From Lachnospiraceae bacterium (GTDB taxonomy: Bacteria; Bacillota; Clostridia; Lachnospirales; Lachnospiraceae): DNA of 34,034 nt. The stretch spans positions 1 to 34,034 of the forward strand of contig JAFTAP010000103.1 of assembly GCA_017455525.1 (NCBI GenBank). Direction: 5' to 3'. Positions 16,865 to 24,930 of this stretch are shown here, piece by piece. Each line of letters begins with the position of its first letter. Positions within the stretch are counted from its first letter, which is position 1. Under the pieces are notes generated by a model that had not been told where the DNA came from, made no database searches, and worked only from the letters and a program-made list of their open reading frames with translations. Both the position numbers and the translations under genes were made by a program.

Positions 16865-18277
16865 TCAGAACTGAAAATAAATAAACTGTTGAGTACCGAT
16901 ACCGGCAGAGCCTAGTATCATCAGCACAAAAATATAATACACGCACCACCTAACCGGCGTGCTCTTCGATGCAATGCGGGCTGCTGCATCCCCAGTACTT
17001 TCGTTCAGCAAATCATATAATATTAGTATAATAATCCCCGCAATAAGATACAGCATATTAAACACTCCAAGTCCCAACTCAAAGGGCGAGGTAGTAAGCA
17101 TAGATGCCGCATCAAACTGAGTAAACACTTTCCCGATTATAATCCCCGCCTTCCCGATATCCTCCGAACGGAATAAGAACATCGAAAAAGTAAAAAGCAA
17201 GAAAGTGATTATTACCTTTACCCATCTTGGGAAATGCCTGCGAAGCGGATCTATCAGCGCCTCCATTATCTGGAAAAGCCCCGAAAGCATCCCCCACAGG
17301 ATGTACGTGATATCCGCCCCATGCCACATCCCCGACAAGGTAAACACGATAAAAATATTCAGATATTTTCTAAAGGTTCCCCTGCGGTTCCCGCCGAGAG
17401 GAATATACACATAATCCCTGAACCAGTTATTAAGCGTGATATGCCAGTGCCGCCAGAACGAGGCACACGAGTCTGTAAAGAAGGGCTGAGTGAAGTTCTC
17501 CGTAAGCTTAAAGCCCAGTATCTCCGCCACGCCTATAGCGATCGTTGAATAAGAAGCGAAGTCACAGAAAATCTGAACCGAATAAAGACAGGTAGCAAGC
17601 AGCAGCTGATACCCCGTCACATCCATATAATTGTCGTATATCAGATCAACAGCTATAGCAAGCCTGGACGCCAGCACGAGCTTCAGGAAATACCCGTAAG
17701 CCATGCGGATAAGCCCGTGCCTGATTCTCTCATAATCAAAATGATGCCTCTCCTCGAACTGCGGCAAAAGATGAGACGACTTCTCTATAGGTCCCGAGAG
17801 CAGCACAGGAAAAAACGAAGCGAACGCTGCATAGGATATGAAAGACACAGGCTTCATCTTACCCTGATAAATCTCAAAAACATATGTAAGCGACTGAAAA
17901 ATATAAAAAGAAATACCCACAGGAAGTATTACCTGTAAAGCCCTGTCCTTTGCAACAAGAGATGACAGAAGCCCGGCATACTTAAAGAAGAAAAGCGTCC
18001 CGACAAGCAGCACGACGGTAAGTATCATGACCCTCTTCCTCATCCTGGTCTCATGCAGGACATACCTCATGATATACCCCGAACCATAGGATATAAGCGT
18101 CACCGCAAGAAGCAAAAGCCCGTACCTTATGTCTGCATACATATAATAAAAATAAGAAACAAGAATAAGCCACGTATTCGACGCTGCGCGTCGACTCTTA
18201 AAACCCGCTTCCAAAATAAAATATACTATAGCGACAACCGGTAAGAATATCGCAAACTCTACTGAATTAAAAAGCAT
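16865..18277 (-). CDS. MBOAT-family O-acyltransferase (AlgI/DltB/PatA-like)
   Basis: A 470-residue polytopic protein of the MBOAT family. The canonical N-terminus MLFNSVEFAIFLPVV marks the start at 18277 (the frame is open to 18400 but the extra residues are not family-like). SFWRHWHITLNNWFRDYVYIPLGGNR and the catalytic-type His in LSGMWHGADITYILWG are intact. It should carry acyl groups, often acetyl, across the membrane to an SGNH partner, here the next gene. No Shine-Dalgarno precedes the ATG; an extended -10 box lies six bases upstream, suggesting a leaderless message in addition to read-through from the fusion gene 43 bases upstream. Confidence 0.92.
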   Translation of the reverse strand: MLFNSVEFAIFLPVVAIVYFILEAGFKSRRAASNTWLILVSYFYYMYADIRYGLLLLAVTLISYGSGYIMRYVLHETRMRKRVMILTVVLLVGTLFFFKYAGLLSSLVAKDRALQVILPVGISFYIFQSLTYVFEIYQGKMKPVSFISYAAFASFFPVLLSGPIEKSSHLLPQFEERHHFDYERIRHGLIRMAYGYFLKLVLASRLAIAVDLIYDNYMDVTGYQLLLATCLYSVQIFCDFASYSTIAIGVAEILGFKLTENFTQPFFTDSCASFWRHWHITLNNWFRDYVYIPLGGNRRGTFRKYLNIFIVFTLSGMWHGADITYILWGMLSGLFQIMEALIDPLRRHFPRWVKVIITFLLFTFSMFLFRSEDIGKAGIIIGKVFTQFDAASMLTTSPFELGLGVFNMLYLIAGIIILILYDLLNESTGDAAARIASKSTPVRWCVYYIFVLMILGSAGIGTQQFIYFQF

Positions 18278-18283
18278 GGGGAT

Positions 18284-18292
18284 ATGATACCA
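18284..18292 (-). promoter_or_regulatory. Extended -10 promoter just before the MBOAT start
   Basis: On the minus strand TGGTATCAT has a TGn element and TATCAT, five of six to consensus. Six bases separate it from the ATG, so transcription would begin at or next to the start codon. No good -35 is present. Confidence 0.45.
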
Positions 18293-18320
18293 CAATTTCC
18301 GACCTTTTGCGTTAAATTTT

Positions 18321-20867
18321 TCATTCCGTACCGGGCTCCGGAACCTCCACCCAATATGACTTTTCAAATATGTTGTCGTGTATGGAATACCACGGTTCAT
18401 CGTCTGTCGTGAACCTTATCTTATCGGCTGTGTTCGGTTCGTCAATGGTCGACCAATTATGTGATAAGGTCACGTATTGCACGCCCTGATTCTTTTCATG
18501 ACCATCAAGCTTTCCACCGGTAAAAGGATTAACCGGATCATCCACCAGATCCTTCAATGCAAGAACCGGCGTGTCGGCATTAGTCATAAAGTCGTGCGCT
18601 TCCTTAAATTCTCCATCTCCGAAATCCTTAAACATGAGAAGCGGGTTCGCCTGCTCCATATCCGTGCCATTATCAAGTATCAGTTTCGGGAAATTTCCAA
18701 GCTTATCCCCGTGATCGGCAACGATCACTATCCTTGTATTGTCATATACACCGTTCTGCTTAAGATAGTCAAACCACTCGCCCAGCATTATAAGAGCGGC
18801 GGCATTGGTATGATATTCGATGTAATCTCTTCTTTCATTTATCTCAAGCCTATTTCCTTCATCATCAATCCGGTAGCCTTTTTCCAGACCTTCATTATTG
18901 ACATGGGCGACAAGATCATAGTCCGGCAACTGAAACTCAGTCTGCTGATGTGTCATTTCATTATCCAGGATCATAAAGGTGTTACCGTCCGAATCCTTTA
19001 TTCTTGTCATCGCAGCCATATTTTTAAGGACTCCCCAGCATGTAAGGATATCCCAGTTCACCTCTCCGGGTTTCTCCGCCCGCAGGTACTCCGCATTATC
19101 ATATATATATGGCTGGAGGATCATCGGACTTACTCTGACAAGGCTGTACATAAAAAAAGATCGCCTTCTCGATGTTTCTACAGTGGCGTAGTATTCTCTC
19201 ACGCTAAAATGGCCCCTTGCATGGTAAGCTTTTATTTCAGGGTACTTGTCATATATCGAAAGATCCGGCCATGTCGTATATCCGGCATAAGGCGGATCTA
19301 TAACTGTAGACTCATATCCCTCATTCGCAAAGAGCACCGGCAGAACAGATATAGCTTCATCCTGCTTCTCCCCTAAGGTCATATCCGTCCTCGCATTCAT
19401 AGCGACCGGAGAATACTCATATCCTCCGTATAACGAAGCAGACGTGAAATTTGTATGCATACCGAAGGATACAGTATTAGGGTAATATGTAAAGCCGGAA
19501 TACTGCTGCTTCAGCTCAGGCTTTTCAGCCATCACATAAGGCACATATCCTGAGATAGCTTTATCAAGCATGATCACTATTACGTTTTTTCCCTTTGTAG
19601 AAAGATTAAAGGACGGCTCGACATCAACATCATAAAGATTGAAATCCGTTCGGGATACTATCCGGATCGTCCGTACGATATTAAAACCGGTCAGAATCAC
19701 GAGGCACGCTATGAAGGCTGTATAGATTCCGCGTATAGCAGCGGTTTTTTTCACTCTTATCAGCATAATGGCAGCAACGGTTACAGCCAGAACGCCAAGT
19801 TGAAGCAGGATCTGATTCACGGTAAATACAGGAAACTCATTATACCTAAGCTCCGATGACAGGATTCCCGTATCCCTGACGAAAAGAAAATAATCAACGA
19901 ATGTGATCCCGCAAAGCACCCATATGATAAGGCATATACGGTGCTTGGCCTTATTCGATGCAAGGGCATAAAATACTGACAGCCAGCATAGAAAGAATCC
20001 TGCTGAAACGCAAAAGGTACTGGCGACATAGGTCAACGGGTTTTTATATGCAAGCATCTCCACGAACTCCGTGGGCGAGGAAGCTACCAGAGCAGACGGA
20101 ATAGTCAACCCAATAAGGCAGGTAAGTGTAATGCCCCCCAAAAGATATTCCGCAAGTCCCGGGGCTTTATCAGATGCCTTCTCCTCCAATTTGAAGGTCC
20201 GGCCCTTAAGTACCAGGTTTTTCACAAGTGAAAAAACATTATTCATAGTCCAGTAAAGCACAAGCCCCGATGGCGATGTATAAAGCAGTATCAGAAAAAC
20301 CCCCGCCAGCACATATATCTGTATGTTCTCTTTAAGAGGAGTCCCCCATGTATATATAACTGCCGCAATACAGTTTATAAGGGTCATCAGGACCGGGAGT
20401 ATATTGATGGTCAATGCCCCTGCCTTAAGCAGTCCGTCCGGTCTTCCTAAATCCTGTATGTATAAAAAACAAGCTCCGTTCAAAAGATTCAGGTTTGAAA
20501 GGAAGTGATACGCCGCTACGAAAAACGGAATCTGAAGAATAAGAGATATAGAGCTTTTTAATGAATAAAGCGGGTGATAATCCATCTTTCTGTAATATGC
20601 TGAAAGCAGCATTACCTTTTCATCACCCTTAAAGTTTTTCCGTATATGGTCAGACCAGGACTGTATCTTCCCTTGTCTTTTCCTTTCCCCTTCCTGTATC
20701 TTATCAGCCCTTAGGTACAGAGGGAGAAGAAGAAAATTGATGACAATGCTTACTCCTATGATCGCGATTCCCGGATTGCCCGTCATTCGATTTATAAGGG
20801 TAAAGCATATTTCCAACAATAATTCTATGGGATATATGATAATATAATATATTGTCGGTAGGAGCAT
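18321..20867 (-). CDS. YidC/Oxa1-like domain fused to sulfatase-fold transferase
   Basis: An 848-residue fusion. Residues 1-225 are a YidC/Oxa1-type domain: helices at 5-25 and 32-51, a charged loop, LILQIPFFVAAYHFL, and the typical SPSGLVLYWTMNNVFSLVKN. The conserved groove Arg of insertases (TILVRLILLPL type) is Asn44 here (SIVINFLLLPL). Residues 240-400 hold about five more helices. Residues 425-800 are an outside alkaline-phosphatase-superfamily domain: VIMLDK with metal-type Asp435, HTNFTSASLYGG with Thr472 or Thr475 as candidate nucleophile, and VADHGDKLG with Asp718 and His719. A phospho-group transferase resembling LtaS or phosphoethanolamine transferases fits better than a sulfatase. 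GAGAGG precedes the ATG. Confidence 0.82.
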   Translation of the reverse strand: MLLPTIYYIIIYPIELLLEICFTLINRMTGNPGIAIIGVSIVINFLLLPLYLRADKIQEGERKRQGKIQSWSDHIRKNFKGDEKVMLLSAYYRKMDYHPLYSLKSSISLILQIPFFVAAYHFLSNLNLLNGACFLYIQDLGRPDGLLKAGALTINILPVLMTLINCIAAVIYTWGTPLKENIQIYVLAGVFLILLYTSPSGLVLYWTMNNVFSLVKNLVLKGRTFKLEEKASDKAPGLAEYLLGGITLTCLIGLTIPSALVASSPTEFVEMLAYKNPLTYVASTFCVSAGFFLCWLSVFYALASNKAKHRICLIIWVLCGITFVDYFLFVRDTGILSSELRYNEFPVFTVNQILLQLGVLAVTVAAIMLIRVKKTAAIRGIYTAFIACLVILTGFNIVRTIRIVSRTDFNLYDVDVEPSFNLSTKGKNVIVIMLDKAISGYVPYVMAEKPELKQQYSGFTYYPNTVSFGMHTNFTSASLYGGYEYSPVAMNARTDMTLGEKQDEAISVLPVLFANEGYESTVIDPPYAGYTTWPDLSIYDKYPEIKAYHARGHFSVREYYATVETSRRRSFFMYSLVRVSPMILQPYIYDNAEYLRAEKPGEVNWDILTCWGVLKNMAAMTRIKDSDGNTFMILDNEMTHQQTEFQLPDYDLVAHVNNEGLEKGYRIDDEGNRLEINERRDYIEYHTNAAALIMLGEWFDYLKQNGVYDNTRIVIVADHGDKLGNFPKLILDNGTDMEQANPLLMFKDFGDGEFKEAHDFMTNADTPVLALKDLVDDPVNPFTGGKLDGHEKNQGVQYVTLSHNWSTIDEPNTADKIRFTTDDEPWYSIHDNIFEKSYWVEVPEPGTE

Positions 20868-20914
20868 ATATGTATCGCCTCTCTTTTCATGCCTCTTTTT
20901 TTACCGCCTTACGT

Positions 20915-20942
20915 TATATACCAAATTCACCCCTTCGCGCAA
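20915..20942 (-). promoter_or_regulatory. Likely promoter of the fusion/MBOAT/SGNH operon
   Basis: On the minus strand TATATA (20920-20915) is preceded by TGG, making an extended -10, and by TTGCGC (20942-20937) at 16 bases. It lies in the 109-base spacer after the ABC ATPase gene, so the surface locus can be transcribed apart from the riboswitch cassette. No terminator was found between the two. Confidence 0.45.
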
Positions 20943-20976
20943 GTGGTATTCCCGGGATGATTACCTATTTTCCAGG

Positions 20977-21792
20977 TTATAGCCTGAATAATTCTTTTAT
21001 ATATGTGACGCTAAGAACTTCCGATGTGCCTCCTATCCGATCCATCTTGCCATCCTTTAACGCTACGACACGGTCTGAGATATCACGTACTATGTCAAGC
21101 TCGTGCATAGACATAAGGACTGATATATGTCTGTCGTTTACAAGCTTCTTCACGGCTTCGGAGAATAAAAGCTTATGCCTTATATCAAGGAAGCTCGTCG
21201 GCTCATCAAGGATCAATAGCCTTGGCTCCTGCGCTATGGCTCTTGCAAGCATCACAAGCTGCCTCTGCCCGTCTGATATGTCGATGACATATTTATCCGA
21301 AAGACCCTCAGTCCCTGTGAGGCTCATCGCTTCCTCTATAGTCTCCCTGTCCTTGTCCTTAAGTCTTCCCAAGCCGTCAGTATAAGGGTATCTGCCCGAA
21401 GCTATCATATCGTAGCAGGTGAAGTAATCAGGTCTTATATTCCCTGTCATGACTATAGCCATGAAGCGGGCTATATCCTGTGCCGAAAGCTTCCTTATGT
21501 CACGTCCGTCAGCTTCTATGCTTCCCGATATAAGCGGTATTTCTTTTATCATAGTCTTTATAAGCGTAGATTTCCCGCTTCCGTTCTCACCGATAAGGGC
21601 GACTATCTCACCCTCTTTTATCTCAAAATTCATGCCGGAAACAACAGGCTTTCCGTTATAGCCTATGACCGCATCCATACTCTTTATTATTGGTTTTTCA
21701 TCCGTCTCTGGATGCACGGTATTTAGATTGCCAGCCACCATCGCAGTAGACAGTCTCACTGCGATATCTCTTTTTTCGCCCTCTTTATTCAT
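20977..21792 (-). CDS. BtuD/FecE-like ABC transporter ATPase
   Basis: A 271-residue ATPase of the FecCD-type importer group, with Walker A GENGSGKST, Walker B LLILDEPTSFLD and H-loop MSMHELDIV. The signature is ISDGQRQ rather than LSGGQ; LSDGE-like variants are known in iron and corrinoid ATPases, so it is probably functional. About 35 extra residues precede the ABC core. The start overlaps the permease gene by eight bases. Being last in the riboswitch-led cassette, it should energise uptake of a corrinoid or a similar metal chelate. Confidence 0.92.
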   Translation of the reverse strand: MNKEGEKRDIAVRLSTAMVAGNLNTVHPETDEKPIIKSMDAVIGYNGKPVVSGMNFEIKEGEIVALIGENGSGKSTLIKTMIKEIPLISGSIEADGRDIRKLSAQDIARFMAIVMTGNIRPDYFTCYDMIASGRYPYTDGLGRLKDKDRETIEEAMSLTGTEGLSDKYVIDISDGQRQLVMLARAIAQEPRLLILDEPTSFLDIRHKLLFSEAVKKLVNDRHISVLMSMHELDIVRDISDRVVALKDGKMDRIGGTSEVLSVTYIKELFRL

Positions 21793-22762
21793 GTGCTCGC
21801 CCAGCCCTTCCCATTAATACGACGATCACTACCGGCGCTCCGAGCACCGCTGTAACTGATGATATTGATAGCTCGGTTGGCGCAAATAAAAGCCTTGCGA
21901 GCAGATCCGAGAGCAGGCAGAATGCCGCCCCGCCAAGGAAGCATGACGGTATCATAGTCTGCGGTTTTGATGTCTTGAAAAATCTCCTCATAAGATGCGG
22001 TACGGCGACTCCAACGAATGAAATCGGACCGGCAAAAGCCGTCACCGTAGCCGAAAGCAGCGAAGATACAAGTATCAGTAAAAAACGGAACAAGGGTATA
22101 TTAACTCCTACAGACCTCGCATATTCCTCGCCTGTAAGATACGCCCCTATCGGCTTGCTTAAGATCATGCTCCCTGCCATAGCTATAAGCGTAAGCAATG
22201 CCGCAATTCCCACATTTTGCATGCTCATGCCGGAGAAGCTTCCCATCGACCAGTTATGAAGGTTCACTATATCCTGATCGTCCGCAAAGGTAATAAGAAA
22301 GTCCGTAAGCGCAGCGCATATATAGCCTATCATGACTCCCGCCAGCACCAGCACCGACATCCGTCTCGTTCTCCTTGATATCATAAGCACAGCGAATGTC
22401 ACGATACTAGCCCCTATAAAAGAAGCAATCACAAGTTCCAGCGACGACAGATGGAATCCCCCGCTCATAAGCACGATAAAAGCAAGCGCCGTCACAAGCT
22501 TCGCCCCGCTTGATATTCCCAACACGAAAGGTCCCGCTATGGGATTTGCGAAGAAGACCTGCAATAAATACCCCGACACCGATAAAGCCCCGCCGAGTAT
22601 TAATGCGGCAAGCATCCTCGGAAGCCTTATATTCATTATTATAGTGGTGTAAGAAGGATCGCCCCATGCCGCCGTGCCAAGCAGGACGCTTACGACGGCA
22701 AGCAGTAGCGTGATCATTACTAATAAAAGATATAAGGTAAAATGTCTCTTATTTATTCTCAC
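21785..22762 (-). CDS. FecCD/BtuC-family ABC permease
   Basis: A 325-residue permease with about nine to ten helices. Family landmarks are LRLPRMLAALILGGALSVSGYLLQVFFANPIAGPFVLGISSGA near the N-terminus (read here in part, residues 44-87), the LVLAGVMIGY segment, and FAGPISFVGVAVPHLMRRFF near residue 245, which holds the ATPase-coupling region. The start is GTG at 22762, 55 bases after the binding-protein gene, with weak AAGGG upstream. It overlaps the ATPase gene by eight bases. Transport of cobalamin precursors, heme or siderophore is consistent with the fold; the riboswitch favours corrinoid. Confidence 0.93.
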   Translation of the reverse strand: MRINKRHFTLYLLLVMITLLLAVVSVLLGTAAWGDPSYTTIIMNIRLPRMLAALILGGALSVSGYLLQVFFANPIAGPFVLGISSGAKLVTALAFIVLMSGGFHLSSLELVIASFIGASIVTFAVLMISRRTRRMSVLVLAGVMIGYICAALTDFLITFADDQDIVNLHNWSMGSFSGMSMQNVGIAALLTLIAMAGSMILSKPIGAYLTGEEYARSVGVNIPLFRFLLILVSSLLSATVTAFAGPISFVGVAVPHLMRRFFKTSKPQTMIPSCFLGGAAFCLLSDLLARLLFAPTELSISSVTAVLGAPVVIVVLMGRAGRAHE

Positions 22763-22817
22763 TGCCCGAACCCTTGATGCGCCACGCTTCCAGTACGAAC
22801 GTATTCACACCGAAGCC

Positions 22818-24893
22818 TCACTCTGTTTTACTGAAATATTTCATATCCGAGGCTTTATTATTTATGATGTCCGTGAGGTCTGATATCACGTCAGCAGCGG
22901 CACAGGTCGCCTGGAACATATTATCTTCAGAGGCATAAACCCTGCCCTCCTTCACCGCCCTAAACTCAGACAGAAGAGCCGTATCGGAAGTAAGGTCTTT
23001 TACCGACTCCGGGGCTCCGTAAAGGGTGCCATTATATATCAGTATGTCCGCATCCTTTACCTTCAGATAGAAATCCTCCATCGACATATCAACCGATGAG
23101 CTGGTCTTATCCTTGGATGCCTTTATATCAGAGGGCACGTACTCCCCTCCCGCCATCTCTATCATCTTTGAAATATAATCTCCGGGATTCCTTACTCCCA
23201 CGCTTCCCTTCGGGCTTATGTAAAAATAAGCGACCTTCGGGCTGTCCTTTTTAGAAGCTTCAGCACCGTCCGACTGCGTCATGGCATCTATCTTCTTGCA
23301 GCAAGAATCAAAGAATCTTATCGCCTTGCCGTACCTTCCTGTCATAAGTCCGTATATCTTTATCCATTCAACCCTGCCCCTCGGATCAGTCTCATAGCTC
23401 GTAAGATCGACAAACACAGGTATAGAAAGCTCTTCAAGCTTCTCCTTTGTCTCAGGAGAGTGATATATCATGGTATTCTCAACGGCGACATCCGCCTTGC
23501 CCGTTATAAGGCTTTCATAGTCGGGCGCATCATATTTACCGACATAGTGTATCGTATCCCTTTCCACAAGAGAGGACACCTTGCTGTCCGTCCACTTCGA
23601 CGCCTCCGCTCCTGCGAAAGCGACATTTTCAAGCCCTTCAATCTGAGTAAAAAAATCCATGCTGGATGTCGATGCAATGTAGGCATTGCTCACAGGCGTC
23701 CTTATTACAGTGACATCCTTCGGTATGTTCGTCGGAAGCTCTGTCATCTTAGGCACAAGCAGATACTTATCATTACCCACGTTTATACGATAAATATTAT
23801 TTTCATATTCATCAATAGTGAAACCCGTAGCGTAATCAGGGCGTATCTTCTCCTTAAGCTTCATGCCCTTATAGGTCGGTGCCACGCCCTCAGGGTCTGC
23901 CGCCCTTATGGTATCCGAATCAAAATACAGCGTGTATTCTATCTCATGCGGCTTGCTCATGGCAGTCGTGTCGGCAACCACGGGAAGCTTGTAATCAAAG
24001 CCCTTAACGGGTATCACGAAGGTGGACTTATCATCGACTATCTCCGCATCTATCACCATATCATCCTCGACTACCATATAATCATAGTTAGAAGAAGACC
24101 ATGTGATCATCGCATAAGAGAAGCCATCCTGTATCAGAAGAAGCGCAGGCGACTCTATGGAAGCCCTGCCTGAACCTCCATCCAGATCCACGTCTATATA
24201 GTAATTGCCGTCCTCTATTTTCAGATCCTCTGCGGTCTTATATCTTTTTTCCTTAAAAGCCTCATCAGGAAGCGAGGAACTCTCAAATAAAAGCGTCCTG
24301 TCATACCATTGCTCTTTTTTCCTGCTATACGAAGCGAAGCTTAAAGCCTTATCCAAAGCCTCTAAAGGCATAGTGTAAAGCTGATCGCCCGCATTATTAT
24401 TCGCATAGGATATATAATTTTCTTCCTTATCCTCAGCCGCTTCCTTCGCTGTCCCCGCATACATGAATAAATACGAGTCGCTCTCTATGCGAAGCGTGAC
24501 CTCCATGCTGTCTCCGCTCACAGTCAGCAGGCAGTCAGCGACCTTGAACATGGACGAGCTTGATTCCATGTCAATAAGGTAATCACCGTCATTTAGTTCA
24601 TCCGCTGTCACAGGAGTCAGACCGCTGTCATCTATAGTGTCACTTGTCGTATAATCCGAGCTGTCCGCAGCCTTGGAGTATTTATTCTCCGAAGCCGATG
24701 CGTCCTCAGAAACTGCCTTGTCATTCCCGCTTAACGCATCTTCATCTGCCTTTTCTTCCTTTGCGGTACTCTCTGCCGGTATCACATTACCGTCCACCAT
24801 ATCGGAATTCTGTCCCGTTTCTGCACCGCAGCCTGTTACAGCGAGCATTGCAGCCAGTAATAATGCTATTATATATCCCTTTTTCCCCTTCAT
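22818..24893 (-). CDS. Iron/corrinoid-type binding lipoprotein with duplicated N-terminal domain
   Basis: A 691-residue lipoprotein (lipobox to Cys22, AVTGC) with an acidic linker, two related beta-rich domains at about 95-215 and 225-345, and a C-terminal class III periplasmic-binding-protein domain (PF01497 type) from about 355. The two domains align at DGDYLIDMESSSSMF with DGNYYIDVDLDGGSG and at DRTLLFESSSL with EYTLYFDSDTI. They recall NEAT-like heme-binding modules, but a tetrapyrrole ligand is inference. The frame opens at 24926; GAGGAAACG directly before the ATG at 24893 fixes the start. It lies 37 bases after the CbiK-like gene and should deliver ligand to the FecCD permease. Confidence 0.85.
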   Translation of the reverse strand: MKGKKGYIIALLLAAMLAVTGCGAETGQNSDMVDGNVIPAESTAKEEKADEDALSGNDKAVSEDASASENKYSKAADSSDYTTSDTIDDSGLTPVTADELNDGDYLIDMESSSSMFKVADCLLTVSGDSMEVTLRIESDSYLFMYAGTAKEAAEDKEENYISYANNNAGDQLYTMPLEALDKALSFASYSRKKEQWYDRTLLFESSSLPDEAFKEKRYKTAEDLKIEDGNYYIDVDLDGGSGRASIESPALLLIQDGFSYAMITWSSSNYDYMVVEDDMVIDAEIVDDKSTFVIPVKGFDYKLPVVADTTAMSKPHEIEYTLYFDSDTIRAADPEGVAPTYKGMKLKEKIRPDYATGFTIDEYENNIYRINVGNDKYLLVPKMTELPTNIPKDVTVIRTPVSNAYIASTSSMDFFTQIEGLENVAFAGAEASKWTDSKVSSLVERDTIHYVGKYDAPDYESLITGKADVAVENTMIYHSPETKEKLEELSIPVFVDLTSYETDPRGRVEWIKIYGLMTGRYGKAIRFFDSCCKKIDAMTQSDGAEASKKDSPKVAYFYISPKGSVGVRNPGDYISKMIEMAGGEYVPSDIKASKDKTSSSVDMSMEDFYLKVKDADILIYNGTLYGAPESVKDLTSDTALLSEFRAVKEGRVYASEDNMFQATCAAADVISDLTDIINNKASDMKYFSKTE

Positions 24894-24930
24894 CGTTTCC
24901 TCACGAATAATAATTTTACACTTCAAAATA

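Noticed and set aside
18477-19376. 299-residue ORF antisense to the fusion gene
   Set aside because: It lies wholly opposite the well-supported sulfatase-type domain, and its translation is rich in Ile, Arg and His without motifs, as expected of a shadow frame.
20977-21792. Inactive ABC ATPase because of ISDGQ signature
   Set aside because: Walker A, Walker B and the H-loop are intact, and DG-type signatures occur in working metal-chelate ATPases.
23460-24173. 237-residue ORF antisense to the binding-protein gene
   Set aside because: Composition is Arg/Ile/Tyr/His-rich without recognisable domains, and the opposite strand codes a clear protein.
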